64,000 nt of DNA from Blastomussa wellsi (GCA_947652115.1 OX393561.1:5560631-5624630); one strand, 5' to 3'. Shown: positions 32,801 to 44,660, counted from the first letter of the stretch. Notes: generated from the sequence alone by a model not told the origin. Numbers and translations are program-made.

Positions 32801-35800
32801 AATTTTTGTGATCTTGGCAATCTCACCTGAGAATACCAAGATCTCACCAAAATTTCAATGGCCAAAAGCTGGTGAAGAATCTTGCTGTTCCAAAAAGTTC
32901 AAAGGTAAGTCTGCTGTCGGGCCTAGTGGCCCATCAGGCCGGAGCTTATCCCCGGTTTCCGAAGCATGAAGCGACAGAGAGTATTTCTACCCCCCCCCTG
33001 GATGGGATGCTAGTCCATCGCAGGGTACCCCCCAGCAGTAAATTCGCCGGTACCCATTTATACACCTGGGTGAAGAGAGGCACTGTGAGAGTAAAGTGTC
33101 TTGCCCAAGAACACAACGCAGTGCCCCGGCCAGGACTCGAACCCGGACCGTCCGATCCAGGGTCCAGCGCACTAACCATTAGGCCACGGCGCCTCCCCAA
33201 AAAGTTCAAAACCTACATGTAATTATTTTAATTCCTTAAAAGGGAAAAAATAGTTCAGTCATTCTGATTGGTCGGGAATAATAGGAAGCTTGCTGTAGTT
33301 TCAAATGCATTCATTGTATTGAGAGCTGCACTATAATAATTATCTTGTTTGCTCAAATCTCAGGAAGAACTTGACCCATGTTTGGGTATAGCCTGTGTGC
33401 CACTGTGGGTTTGAAATCTCACTCTTTTTAACCCTGCCTGTGTACAACACCATTCTCTTAAGGTCAACATGTACATTTTGGTATACAGCAGCACCGTTGG
33501 TAACTACTGTACTCCTGAAATGATTTGATTTTGCACTTAAAATACATGTAAATACATCACATTTCTGTTCTCAACAATATTCCTGCACCCATGCATCCGG
33601 CCTATCTAGGACCCGACCCTGGTCGCGGTTAGGACAGACTTGCAAAATTACGATGTATAAAGTTACGGTGTACACCTTTTCAAGACAGATTGGCCGTAAG
33701 CCATACCCTTGTACATGTATAGGCCACAAACATGTAGGGTACTACCCCCAGGGCCCAAATCACTCAGTTTTAAATTAATTTTCCCTGTTTTTGCACCCTG
33801 CAGGTGCCATACCAAAACTAAGCACACTACAGATATCACACAACCGCCTATCGACAGCAGATGACCTAAGACATTTATCAGAATGTCACAATCTCAGGTA
33901 TGTACTGTATCAAAAATTAATGTGAAAGATTAATTAATCAACAAGACACGAGCGTGGGACAAAGAAAAATTCTGAGTCCCCGACAGGAATCGAACCCATG
34001 ACCTCCCGAACACCGGGCGGTTGCTCTATCCACTGAGCTAAGAGAACTCATGGAGAGCGAGGTCATTTTACTGAGCTCTTATGTGACATGCGTCCCGCAT
34101 ACTGCATAGGATCAGCAATGTCGCTATCATCATGAGTTGTGGAAATGAGAGTGATTGCAAATTTTCAGCTCGGTAAATTTAATGTTAAAGATTAATTAAT
34201 CAACATGACACGAACGTGGGACAAAGAAAAAAGAATTAATGTTGCCAGTGAAACTGGTCTAACCCTAATGTAAGGTGGATGAAACTGGTGATTTCAAAGT
34301 TTTATGTCAGGTCATCACAATTTCTCTGTATTTTTATTTCTAAATGGACCAATTGTGATCAACAAAATATTTTTTTTGGGTTTGACCCCCCCCCCCCCCA
34401 CCAACCCTGTTGTCTGTCTGTAACCCATACTCCTTGAAGTTACATTCCTTTAAACAATAAAACACTCTGGCTTTTGAAACTCCCTTCCTGTACATGTATC
34501 TCTTATCATTTAGGATTTCCAGTGTCCTTTGTGGAGTAAGTACATGTATGGATATTTGGACCTGGAACTGAACTGATCATACCAAAATTCATTTAGTCAT
34601 TCATGTTCCCCAACCTTTTGCTTAAAATTTCAGTTCAGTTACCCAGCACTATCGTAAATAGACCTTTTTAGCTACGTATGTAAATTGCCCATTTCAAATC
34701 ATGTGATGTTCTCTTGAGAATTAGTCCTTTGTCCATTTGGAAATTATTCATTCATTTCAGCGTGGATTTGTTTGCATTTGAAAGCAATAAGTCTCACGGG
34801 TATCATCACATGGTCTGAAATGGGGCAACAAACAAACAAAGCTAGAAAGGTCTATTCTGCAAAATTACCAAGTGACTGACCATTTTAGCGTTCATGTGGC
34901 AGTTTCTTGTTAAAGAGAGAAACATCAGACTTTTTTTCTCTCAAAGATGCACCTCCTGTGCTCAAACGTGACTCCAATTTTCTTGGGACTAGGGCAAGTT
35001 ATCATGCAGAAATGATGATAGGATGTAGTTACCTACAGATGTTTTAGGGAATCCATTAATTAGGCTGTAATAATTCCAAGTTATTGACAGTGTGTGTGTA
35101 CACACACATCGGGGTGAGATTTCCTTCTTGACCATGATGCCTGCAGTAACTGAGTAACCATTTCTACGGCACAGTGACACCAAAATGAGTATTTGGCAGC
35201 ATGCAAGATAACCCTTTTTAAGTTCTCAGCTACTTCATGCCAAGGAAACTGGGATATTTGCTCCAGCCAGATGGGTTGCCATGCCTGTGCAGACTTTATC
35301 TTACTTGTCCAATGGTCAAGTCTCATTGAAGGTCCTAGTCATCTGCCAATTATAATGATTGTTATCATAATTGTCACATGTATCTGGGTATGTAAGGTAC
35401 ATTAAATGTACATGCAACTGCCAATGGCAAGGAATTAATAGCTGGCATTCCAATTTCCATAAGCCCTATGTTTGGCTGATTGCACACTCTGTCTGCCCTC
35501 TGTAGTGTTGTAGATCTCTCACACAACAGAATAGAAGATCCTGAAGTCTTGGAAGTCTTTGCATCCATGCAAAATCTTGTAAGTTAAATGTTTATTTAGC
35601 ATGCACAGTATCCTGTCGCAACTAGTGCCTCGTCCCCAATCATCTCTCAGTCTCCAGTAGGTGTTACAACTGTACCTGTATTGTCAACTGATGGAAACTG
35701 ATGAAGCAGGGGTTGATGGGAACCCCTCCATGTTTGTGCCTGTTTGTCCCTCGTTAATGTTCAATACGACACCGAGAGACAACTGGAAATGAGTTAGTTG

Positions 35801-38800
35801 CACACTATATAATATACAGTAATCAATATAATAACAAATTGGCGACAACTTAACTATGTCATCATATGTCATGGATGAAATACATGCGTTGTTGAGTGAC
35901 GAATATACCTGCACTTTTCATTTAAGTAAATTAATTGCTTTTCTTCTTCAATTTACAGCATGTTCTTGACATGATGGGCAATCCTGTTATCAAGAAAATC
36001 AAGAATTACAGAAAAACGTTCATCATCAAGATAGTGAGTAAGATAAGTTAAGATACTAACTAAAGATAAGAACTTTATGTGTAAAACTCGATAACATACA
36101 ATGTACATGTACGCTAATTGGGGACACCCATGTTTTATCAGAGTATCAAACCTGGAAAAAGCGTGTTTTATTGTTTTTCGTCAGCTTTAGAAATGGGGGA
36201 GAACATTTTCTATGCAGAAATTCCAGACAAAATTCTGAGTCAAGCTGCAGAGATTGTCGAAGAAGCTTCTAAGTTCGAGAGGAAAGTAGAAGAAGCGAAA
36301 TTAATTTACTTCAGATTATCGATCGTGCCTGTTTTTTTGTTTTTACTCGCGGCGTATAAAATCTATATCATAAAGCAAATGAAGAAGCCTAAGCCATAGA
36401 GATCACTCGAGAAATGTAGAAAACACTCGCCTGCGGTTCGTGTTTTCTACATTTCCCTCGTGTTCTCAAATGCCTGTCGTGTTTTATGACAGTATAATAC
36501 ATGGCTTAGGCTTCTTTATTTGTCAAGTATGATATAAACAAGTTGGAAAATAATATAGAAAAAATGATGAATATACGAGTTAATAGTTTTACCTACATAC
36601 AAGTGTAAGCCGTTGACTCAAACAACTGGAAAATGTAGTTAAAAATAACTCAACGCGTATTCATATTACACCTTTTCATTGTCCTGTTTATATACATGTA
36701 GAAAGGCCTGAGGTACCTGGATGACCGACCAGTCTTTCCGAGAGAACGAGCCTGTGCAGAAGCCTGGTAAGAAAGTAACATTTTAATTACATAGAATGTG
36801 ATTATTGGACGATCATATGTATGCAAGAGAAATTAGGGGACAGAGAGGGACAATGAGGGTGTTGGCTGGGACATGTCAATTCTACAGACCGGGTGAGTAT
36901 AGATTGGCTCCGGAACGCAAATACAGTCCGACCTCTATTAAGCGGCCACCTATTAAGCGGCCACCCTCCATTAGGCGGCCACTTTTCAAAGTCCCGATTT
37001 ATTTGTCAGTAAACTGCTGTATTTGATACCTCTATTCAACGGCCACCTCTATTAAGCGACCGCGGCCACCTTTTTACTGTCGCTAGTGTATAATTTATAT
37101 GGTTTTTAACCTCCATTAAGCGACCAGCAAATTATCTTTGGAAGCGAAATGGTGACAGATGATATAAGGTGATAACTGAAAACAACAAGAAAACAAAAAG
37201 TGCAATTTAATCTCCACTCATAACAACTCACAAGCCGCTTACATGTGCAAACTTTTCACATCCGGCGCGGCCGGCGCATTACAAAGATAACAATAGAATT
37301 ATTACTGTACGGGAAATCTACAAAAATCCTTGCTCCTCAAGTTTCGATTTTAACCATCGAATAGCGAATTCGTCTCCTGTGAAATAGCACTCGCATGGAA
37401 TTTCTAAACCATAGCCGGTCCCTCTGTTTACGCGCTTGCCTTTCACAACAGCTCTTCCTTTGTTTGTTACCCTCTTGAGAAATTTTGTTAGCCATAGAGC
37501 CATAAGCTTGGGAACATTTCGCATATTTTTTTGTACATTATCAACCCGAAGAAAACTGTACTGTGTTAGAGCTAGAACTATGCATGGACTAGAAATGCAC
37601 TTGATGTTTTGTTATAATGAATTTTGGATATCTCTTCATTTAAGTTCACTTTTAAAAAGCATTTTGCTATATAGAGTCAATAAAACCATGTTTACTGCCA
37701 TTCCTATCCAATTTATATTGTACCTCTATTAAGTGGCCAACCTCTATTAAGCGGCCACTTTTCAAAGTCCCGAGGGTGGCCGCTTAATAGAGGTCGGACT
37801 GTATGTTTTTTATTTTCTGACGTCGGTGCTCAAAACGGCAGTTCCATTGTTTCTGTAAGTTTTGTTTATCGCAAAGCCTGGACTGGGATTGTCCCTCTCT
37901 GTCTCCTAATGTTCTCTTGCTGTACGTGTACGCGAAGAAAGACACATACATGGTACATTTATACCGTTGGTAAATATCGTCTCTCGAAACCCAAGGTACG
38001 TTACATCAACCCTGGTTGTCAGTCGGCTAAAGTCGGGAAGTACATGTACATGTGTAATTATAAGCACGTGCGAATGGCGATCTGATGCGCTCGTGATTCT
38101 TGTATGACTTGTCGACCTGATTCAAAAACAATCTGTGAATAAAATCACTGCCTTCCTGAAAAATTGTTTCATTTCTGAATTTATCATAGCCAGCTTCATT
38201 GCGTGGACAATGCGTAGCGTGAAAATTATTCTTAATAATGGACGAATGTTTTGTGGAAAGTAAGTAGTCTTTAATTTGACTTTTCAGAGACAAGCGATTT
38301 CTACAAGATTGGTTTCGGTTTTATTTTGGCTTGGCTGAAAAAGTGGAACGAGAAATTTAAATCAACCACTAAGCGAAGTACATGTAATGCAAACCTAAAG
38401 CAATTGTTAATTACTTTCGACGCTCAAGCGAAAACGGCCCTGCTACGTGCAGTGATTGGCTGAAAAAACTCGCGCCTCTTTTCAGCCAATCAGAAGAAAA
38501 ACCAAAACAAATTGTGACTCGCGTTCGCGCGTTTTCCCGCGCTTCGTGTCGGTCCGGCTGCATGCATTTGCTTCGAGTTTTGATTGGTTCACAGGATTTT
38601 CAGTACCCTTTGTGATTGGCCAGAGTAATTATTATGGTTTGGGTTTTGGTTTAATGGCACCCAACTGAAAACTGCTCTATAATCAATGTCTTTGGTCTAG
38701 GGAAAAGGGAGGAGTTGAAGCTGAAAGGGAGGAACGAGAGAGATGGATTTCAAGAGAACAGCAAAAAATCATGGACAGTGTCAATGGTAAGCTAAATTTA

Positions 38801-41800
38801 GACTTATACACAGTTTGAATTTGTTGCACTTTTTTGTTGCCTTATCTTGAAGTAATAATTGTTTGTTGCCAGTGGTACTGTTGATCATTTTTTTCTTTTA
38901 ATATCTTTACAGCATTGGCAAAAATTAGAGAAAGAAGAGACCAAGTAAATGTAAGCAAAACACCTTCAATGTTCACGTTGAACGTGGGATCACATAGTTG
39001 CTTATAAAGATGAACAGACCTTCTTTCATCATTAATGGAAAGGGGGAGAAATAATTGGCAGATTTTATTTTTCCTTTGCTTTTGGCTTTCCAAGAGATTC
39101 TTGTTTTAATGTACCTTATTTTTTTCTAATCAGGAAAATGCCGCGAGTAAAGAAGAGGAAGAAGAATCCCCAGATATCAGTGACGAGGCGAGTGATGGCA
39201 GCGAAAATGAGAACCCGGAGCAGTCACAAATTCCCTCAGAAGAAAGACAGGAGACTGGGATCAAGTCACGTGATGTTAAGCGCGCTACTACTGACCTTAG
39301 CTGTGAAGACGGCAGTGACGAATTAAAATCTGTTAATTTAGATTCAGTACCAGACCAACAGTCTATTGAGAAGCTGGAGACCATTAGCGTAGGAGGTTCT
39401 TCTGAGAGCACGCTGTTCTCTGATCGCGGCATCTTTAGCGGATCTCGACCACATGAAAGCAAGAGCGCTTGTCCTTTGATAACAGAAATAGTTATGGATA
39501 CAGGTAAATGCATGGCAAATTAGCATTGCCTTTTTTTACAGCCAGGAGTATGAATGGGTCACAATGAATTTAAAACTAGGGGATGAGCTAGCGATTAACT
39601 TGATCCACCCTGGAGGGGAAGCAGGTAAACTGGAACTCAAGCTCTGACTGTGGCTGGTATACGTTGCTGTGGAAAACTCATCGGTCCAACACTTTTTCTT
39701 TCTTTCTTTTTTAATTGTAATTGCACCGATGGCACTATTCATACTGAAGTTGAAATAGTTCTGTCTTCAGGTAAAGACGAGAGACGTAAAGGTGAAGGGG
39801 TGTTGATCACTGAATTGGAAGGTATGCCCTGAACGTAATTCACTATGATGATCATTTCCTACTTGCATCTACAAGTCGCAGTTCATATACATTTACGAAT
39901 TATTTCATATACTTTACATCTTTTAACTCTTCCCAAGTGCTCAAGTGATAGGGCATTGCACCGGTGCACCGGAAGTCACGGGTTCGAACACCATTAAAGT
40001 CCTAATTGTTTCAGGCTTCTGTAATTTCCATGCAATTGATTAAAGTGGAAAATTCACGGGAGGATCGTTTCTCATTTCCATCGACACCCGCAGATCATGT
40101 ATGAATTATTTCACATACCTCTGCACCTGTCAGCCTCAAACAGTGTGCTATGTTAGGTCAGGCATTTGGAGATCAACTTCTCGTTATGAAGTTATGGCAG
40201 ATGGCAGAACTGTTCGATCTTGAACAAGGAAATTCACTAAAATAAACAATCCTGAGCGTTCCAAACATCGCACAATTGACACCCCTCAGGAGCAGTTGCT
40301 GATGTAATTCTTTTCCTCTTGTATTGCAGATGAAGACATTGAAACAATATCACTAAGCGAGGTATCAAGAGGAGAATTAAATGATTCTCCTGAGCTCCAA
40401 GAGGTTAGTTGATATGCGTTTCAACTCATAACTGCCCTGATCGAAATCTCATGTTTCCTTACCAAACGATTTCCAGCGGGATAAAGTTGAGAATATGAGG
40501 AATCATCTACAATGATGTAAATTATATGAATTCTCACATTGAGAACATTGGGTACATATGATACGCATTTTAGCTATTTGAAAGAACCGCCCTCCCCCCC
40601 CCCCCCCCATTCCCCCGAAAGATACGACCCCCTGAAAGAACCGATAATTATGAAAAGGCTGGAAAATCTTTAAGAAACTGCGTGCTCGGCACGCTCTGGA
40701 ATGGGAGTGCAAATCCGAAAGTGAATTTGCTTTTGACTACATTTCTCCGCAGGATTTACCAGAGCTGGAGGAGGTAGATGTCAAAGATCCTTTCTTCATT
40801 CGTAGCTTAAATCCATCTCAAGCCAAGGTAAGATCACAGCTCATGTCTGATTGTTTTCGCCTGTTGTCGACAGAAACTTCATTTGTTAATTTTCCGTTTG
40901 GTTCATGAGGCATTTTCGACTGAAGTTGCTAACAAATGGCGATGCTTTAGAGCTTGTAGAACTTGTAAATTCTTAACTTTCTTGAATACGATCGAGTAGT
41001 AATCTCACAAGAATGGCTCTCGATCATCCAAGAGAGCAATCGAACAAACAATAGTAACAGGGTTTTTAGCCGCCAAAACAGTAATAACCACTACACTAGA
41101 TCAGATTAGAAACTTACAGTAGCTGCTACACTACTGGAATACAGTGGTAACTCACGATAAATAGTACCAAAACTCGTTTCTCGTCCCTCCGTCGAGCACT
41201 CAGTAATTTTAGCCCCGATTTCTCGAACTTTCCGATAATTTTTTCGATCCAATTTTCGTTTCCCTTGGAGCTTTGGGAAAATCGCGATTCCACTATAGTT
41301 GAATCTCTTAATCATCAAAAGCTTACACGGGGTTGCCGAATTCACTTAGACAACTGGTAAGCTCTTTGTAAACTCTATTCCTTGGCTCGCGTTCACATTA
41401 ATCCTAGAATGAGGTTAAGGTGATTGCTCGGAAATAAAATTTGTCGAACAATTATTTTGAAACTTTCCCTGAATGTTCCCTTCCAAGCACTGTTTCGAAA
41501 AGTACAATAAAAAATAGGTCACCGTGCTTACAAAAGAGATAAGATGGGCCAATCTTACCCCATTTATGCCTGTGGTGGTGCTAATCACAAAACTTATTTG
41601 ATCGCTCCACGATACGTTTTACGGTAGCTGAAACAAATGTTATAAAAGGAATACTTGGCAAAAATCTTGATAGCTAGGAAGTCTCGATTATATGGGACAA
41701 TATTACATATAAGTTATGGAAAACTCACACAAATTGAAACGAAATCGACTCAAAACTTCCCTCGAGTCATTGTTCTCACGGCTGTAGTTGGCATCCTCGA

Positions 41801-42768
41801 GTAAAGGTTTGCTGCAAAGTTTAACTATATTTTAACTGTAACTGTAATTGGCATCCTCGAGTAAAGGTTTGCTGCAAAGTTTAACTATATCTTTTTTCCT
41901 TCCCAAACATTCCTCCTTTTAATTTTTACACTAAAATTCTGCAATAAAAAATATAGGTCAACGTGCTTGTTTAGGAGTAAAATGACTATTTATCTAATCC
42001 CTATAGAAAAAGCTGCCATATTGTTTGCGCTAAATCACGCGTAAAATTCTGCGCAGTAAGGATGCGCAATGCAGTAATGAGGATACACTAATCATTACAT
42101 CATTAACAGTTTTGATTTCCAATAAAATCACCCTTTCTGTCGTTTGCGGAATAAGTGTAAATTTCCATGCACAACTATGCTAAAACCGCAAAATAGTTTG
42201 GAAGGCGTTACAGGTTAAATTTATTGTTGAGAACTGTTTCTCTAACCTTTCTCATTTGAATTCGCTCTCGTTTTAGACAAAACCCCGTATAGAAGAAGTA
42301 GACGATGACTTCGAGTCGAAAGGAAAACCTCTTGTTCAAGACTTCGGGGAAGATGACGTCTCGATAAGCCAGGACGAAAAATCGGCTTCAAGAAGACCCG
42401 TTATTGAAGGGATTAACGAAAGATTCACACGGCTAAACAACCCGCTAAAGAAACCCAATAGACCACTTATTGAAGAGCTTATCCCCGTTGATGATTCTCA
42501 TAGAAGTAGCGAAATTCGCAAGCCCTCGATCACGGAAATATCAAATGTTGAGGCAGCAGTTCCAGAATCCGCCACCGCTGAACCCAAAGAATCGGAGCTC
42601 AGGGCTGACGGTGATTCCCAGTCATCCCTCGGTCCTTCTTGGGAAACTCTTCAGAAACTCGCCGAACAGGTTGGATCGACAATAGAGCGAGAGCCTCTCG
42701 ATATAGCCAAGGAAAAGAAGGCTTTTGTCAAAAGAATGAACGATACTAACTTGGGGGACTTAGATTAG
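29845..42768 (+). CDS. DNAAF1: Dynein axonemal assembly factor 1 (DNAAF1/LRRC50/ODA7), complete, 15 exons, 621 aa
   Basis: Exons: 29845-29903, 30001-30092, 32102-32216, 32561-32667, 33804-33897, 35506-35578, 35959-36033, 36702-36766, 38701-38786, 38913-38950, 39134-39503, 39771-39821, 40330-40403, 40753-40827, 42277-42768. All phases join with GT-AG borders. Seen: an N-terminal [19 protein letters not shown] block, then six leucine-rich repeats (about 51-195; for example [31 protein letters not shown]). The capping segment [14 protein letters not shown] and [18 protein letters not shown] follows, then a charged helix ([14 protein letters not shown]) and a long acidic tail. Conserved tail motifs are [15 protein letters not shown] (about 434) and RPLIEEL (about 520). 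The vertebrate and algal proteins act in the cytoplasm to preassemble outer and inner dynein arms for motile cilia. Length is close to the family's. Orthology is clear. Confidence 0.96.
30166..30358. mobile_element. Palindromic foldback in DNAAF1 intron 2
   Basis: TACTTGCACAAATCCCATAA, ATTTTGCATAATCATTGTTT and TCTCCTGGGACAT are mirrored by ATGTCCCAAGGGAAA, AACAATGCCTATGCAA and TTATGGTATTGTGCAAGTA. Poly-C and poly-G runs face each other inside the arms. No ORF. Confidence 0.75.
30733..30951 (+). CDS. Possible small ORF, 72 aa, unknown
   Basis: An ATG-to-stop frame inside DNAAF1 intron 2. The N-terminus is acidic ([14 protein letters not shown]), followed by a predicted amphipathic helical stretch ([19 protein letters not shown]). 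It has no homology I recognise and no splice signals joining it to DNAAF1. It could be an independent intronic microprotein, a remnant of a mobile element or chance. Composition looks more protein-like than neighbouring frames, but this is weak evidence. Confidence 0.22.
   Translation: MSATIESDESNDIDIADIITYVALFYEKGKLFDKLFLRSAKFEELLERFRENLWRSFKVLKYNKNVLVPERH
31450..31512. repeat. Short perfect hairpin in DNAAF1 intron 2
   Basis: CGATAAAAGTGTTGTTT and its reverse complement AAACAACACTTTTATCG are separated by about 26 bases. Confidence 0.65.
32904..33196 (-). mobile_element. tRNA-derived SINE, complete, with 14-bp target site duplication
   Basis: Read on the minus strand: the A box TGGCCTAATGG, the B box GGTTCGAGTCC, a central block with CTTGGGCAAGACAC and GTGTATAAATGGGTACC, and a 3' end GATGGGCCACTAGGCCCGA. 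The 14-bp CCAAAAAGTTCAAA is repeated on both flanks (32890-32903 and 33197-33210), a clean target site duplication. It lies in DNAAF1 intron 4. Overlapping short frames on both strands are not genes. Confidence 0.93.
33925..34231 (-). mobile_element. tRNA-derived SINE between 45-bp direct repeats
   Basis: On the minus strand a tRNA-like head occupies about 34050-33972, with the A box TAGCTCAGTGG and the B box GGTTCGATTCC. A 45-base block is present at both ends (33925-33969 and 34187-34231) with about two mismatches; it reads AAAGATTAATTAATCAAC then GTGGGACAAAGAAAAA. Either a long duplication or tandem SINE tails. It lies in DNAAF1 intron 5. It is not a functional tRNA: the acceptor ends do not pair well. 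Confidence 0.65.
34660..34856. mobile_element. Foldback element in DNAAF1 intron 5
   Basis: AATAGACCTTTTTAGCTACG and CCCATTTCAAATCATGTGATG are mirrored by CATCACATGGTCTGAAATGGG and CTAGAAAGGTCTATT. The centre is unrelated. Confidence 0.7.
36116..36532 (+). mobile_element. ORF-bearing hairpin element, copy A (partly deleted)
   Basis: About 94% identical over the ORF to the reverse complement of 51421-51870. Shared parts are an upstream leader (CCATGTTTTAT.., AAAGCGTGTTTTATTG), the small ORF, and a 3' palindrome whose right arm ends GACAGTATAATACATGGCTTAGG. In this copy the outer part of the left hairpin arm, about 45 bases, is missing after the stop codon. It fills most of DNAAF1 intron 7, in the same sense as the gene. 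Confidence 0.75.
36193..36399 (+). CDS. Small single-pass membrane protein ORF of the repeat, copy A, 68 aa
   Basis: Starts at an ATG before [17 protein letters not shown] charged amphipathic helix ([19 protein letters not shown]) leads to a hydrophobic segment (about 39-56, [12 protein letters not shown]) and a short basic tail ending KKPKP. An upstream in-frame ATG at 36118 adds 25 unlikely residues. The family is unrecognised. Between the two copies most differences change the amino acid, so selection is not shown, but there are no indels over about 66 codons. It could encode an element-borne peptide or a captured host exon. Confidence 0.45.
   Translation: MGENIFYAEIPDKILSQAAEIVEEASKFERKVEEAKLIYFRLSIVPVFLFLLAAYKIYIIKQMKKPKP
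36922..37803. mobile_element. pogo/Tigger-like non-autonomous DNA transposon with TA duplication
   Basis: The terminal inverted repeats begin CAGTCCGACCTCTATTAAG at 36924 and end CTTAATAGAGGTCGGACTG at 37801. They are flanked by TA on both sides. Extra subterminal copies of CCTCTATTAAGCGGCCAC lie inside both ends. The interior holds a short minus-strand frame (37318-37524) but no transposase catalytic motif that I can see. TIR style and TA target fit the mariner/pogo group. It lies in DNAAF1 intron 8. Confidence 0.82.
39895..40125 (+). mobile_element. tRNA-derived SINE in DNAAF1 intron 12
   Basis: The tRNA-like head at about 39934-39995 has AAGTGATAGGGCA and the B box GGTTCGAACACC. The tail ends in CGCAGATCATGTATGAATTATTTCACATA. 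A matching GAATTATTTCATATAC occurs just upstream at 39898, so the element may be a dimer or carry a tail duplication. Confidence 0.6.
40594..40609. repeat. Poly-C run
   Basis: A homopolymer of about 16 C in DNAAF1 intron 13. Similar runs of C or G occur at many places in the window (for example 14921, 16777, 20119, 30309, 34385, 55668, 55909). Confidence 0.8.
41782..41890. repeat. Tandem duplication, 49 bp repeated at 60-bp period
   Basis: 41782-41830 and 41842-41890 match with one difference. Both contain TTGGCATCCTCGAGTAAAGG and TGCAAAGTTTAACTATAT. It lies in DNAAF1 intron 14. Confidence 0.88.
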
Positions 42769-43287
42769 CACAGCACTTTGAAACAATGTACTGACTATTA
42801 CAGAGCTTGTTTCTCTGCTGTCTTTAACCCATGCTTGGGTTTCCTTTTCTTAATGCCCTCCAGCATGGCAGATTTTGTACCTGCAAAGGGCCCCATCCCC
42901 CTTGTGTTCGATACAAGAGCTGCCCAGTGCATCTGCAGTAACAGGCCAGTTTATTTGCCTCCTTTTTGGGTTGCCACGCAACACACATCTGTGCCATCGT
43001 TAAGAAGTTCGCAAAACGTTGAACACGCCGTAAATTTTGACCAATGTTTTGCTAAGGGTTTGTGCGTTAAGTACTTTTATTAAATAGTGAACGAGCTCTT
43101 GGAGGTAACTGCATTTTGAATTCTTGTAAAATATTAAATATTGTCACTTTTTGATTACAGTTCGCTAAAGAGCTAGATTTATTCAGATAAATTGCACAAA
43201 AATCATTAACAAATGTTCGTGTTCTTTGCTCTCTATGTTGCCTTCGTAGCTTCATTGTTTGAAGATGTTATATGTATTACTCAGCAG

Positions 43288-43324
43288 AATAAAACAAACA
43301 AACAAACCAGTATTTCTGAATAAA
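43288..43324 (+). terminator. Two polyadenylation signals of DNAAF1
   Basis: AATAAA at 43288-43293 and again at 43319-43324, about 520-550 bases past the stop codon. No closer canonical signal is seen, so the 3' UTR would be roughly 550 bases. Confidence 0.5.
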
Positions 43325-43506
43325 ACTTACTCTTTTCCAAAAGCAGTCAAGTCGGATCCAGGAGACTTTTTAGCAAATTTGCTAAAACCTTTAATATACG
43401 TTGTTATCTCGAACGTTTAAAAAAACCATTTCCATCTTAACGTAAGCATGGTTATGACGATTCAGAAGTAAAGGGGAATTTATTTTCGTTGTTTTACTAG
43501 GGATGT

Positions 43507-43690
43507 GTGCTGGCCCAATAGGCCATTTCCGAGTTCCCTTGAGCCTCTATTTCAAAGCGAGTCAAGTGCGAAAGTTTTGTGATGGTAATTAGTTTTGCTT
43601 TCCATATGAATGAAAACTCATTTTCATTACAAAGACTTTGCACTTAGACTCGCCTTGAAAGAGAGACTCGAGCGAACTCGGAAATGCAAC
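43507..43690. mobile_element. Palindromic MITE, 'CATTTCCGAGTT' family
   Basis: CATTTCCGAGTTCCCTTGAG, TTTCAAAGCGAGTC and AAGTGCGAAAG are mirrored by CTTTGCACTTAGACTCGCC, GAGCGAACTCGGAAAT. Overlapping frames on both strands are repeat shadows. Confidence 0.75.
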
Positions 43691-44660
43691 CTCGTCCCCA
43701 AGGCTATCCGCGTGGTTGTCACGACAAATTGCCCTGGTACAGGCTGCAAAAATCTGCAGGAATCCTGAAGATTGCCTCGTTTTCAAATTGTGTTCTAGGT
43801 GGGGCATGGGACCCAATTCTTGTTGCAAACGTGCCTTTCTTGTCGCAGCAATGTGATAGTTTGCAAAAATTTGGAAGTGGTGACAGCTGTACAAGTTTTC
43901 CTCCGAGTTCTGTCAACTGGTTCACTCATTATCAATATTTCAGCTAACGCTTTCAAACGGCAGTTGCAAAGGCTGATTGTGTTAGCTCTAGCTCGCGCAC
44001 AAAGATTACTATAAATAAAACTTTCGTCATTTGCGCGCGCGCGTGGATTTAACGAATTGTTTTTAATTGCGTTTTTCTTCAATAGCCTGAGTGCAAAGAC
44101 CATATAAGTCCACCCTGAAATCGTCTTTTCACTACTAACAATTTTTAGCGCCACAAAATCAAGGGAAGTTTAGATGGTCCAGGAGTTTTTTGATTTTATT
44201 TTTCACTTTGCATGCGCTGACGCGTGATGTGACCTTGACCGCAGTCGACATCGTCAGATTGTCGTCATGGCTGCACCATAATTTTAAAACGCGCGCCAAT
44301 CAAATGCAAGATTATCGACATAAATAAACCAATCGTATCGCTCGATAAAACAGCCTGCACCAGGGCCATTCGTCGTGAGCACCACGCGGGTGGCCCTGGG
44401 GACGAGGTTAATCGGAAATGGTCAACTTTGTGTCATTCCGCTTATTCTCGCCCCCAGAGCCGCTTGTCCCTCTTAGCCGGCTGGACCTGTGCAAGAGGAA
44501 CAAGTGGCTCTGGGGATACACGATTTGATTCGCTGAAATCAAACAAAGGAAGTCCAATCACATCAGCCGTTTTAAAATCCTTTATCGTTAGCCCGAATTT
44601 TGACAAAACGCAAGTGAAATTATTTCCTAATTTCACGAGTATACGATTTGATTACCTTTC

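Noticed and set aside
33972..34050. Possible tRNA gene on the minus strand
   Set aside because: The A and B boxes are good, but the acceptor stem does not pair properly and the segment is embedded in a repeat. It is a SINE head.
37318..37524. A 68-codon minus-strand frame inside the pogo-like element
   Set aside because: It has no DDE motif or clear DNA-binding fold; at most a remnant, so not called as a gene.
39130..39513. A 127-codon minus-strand frame rich in Ser
   Set aside because: It is the antisense shadow of DNAAF1 exon 11.
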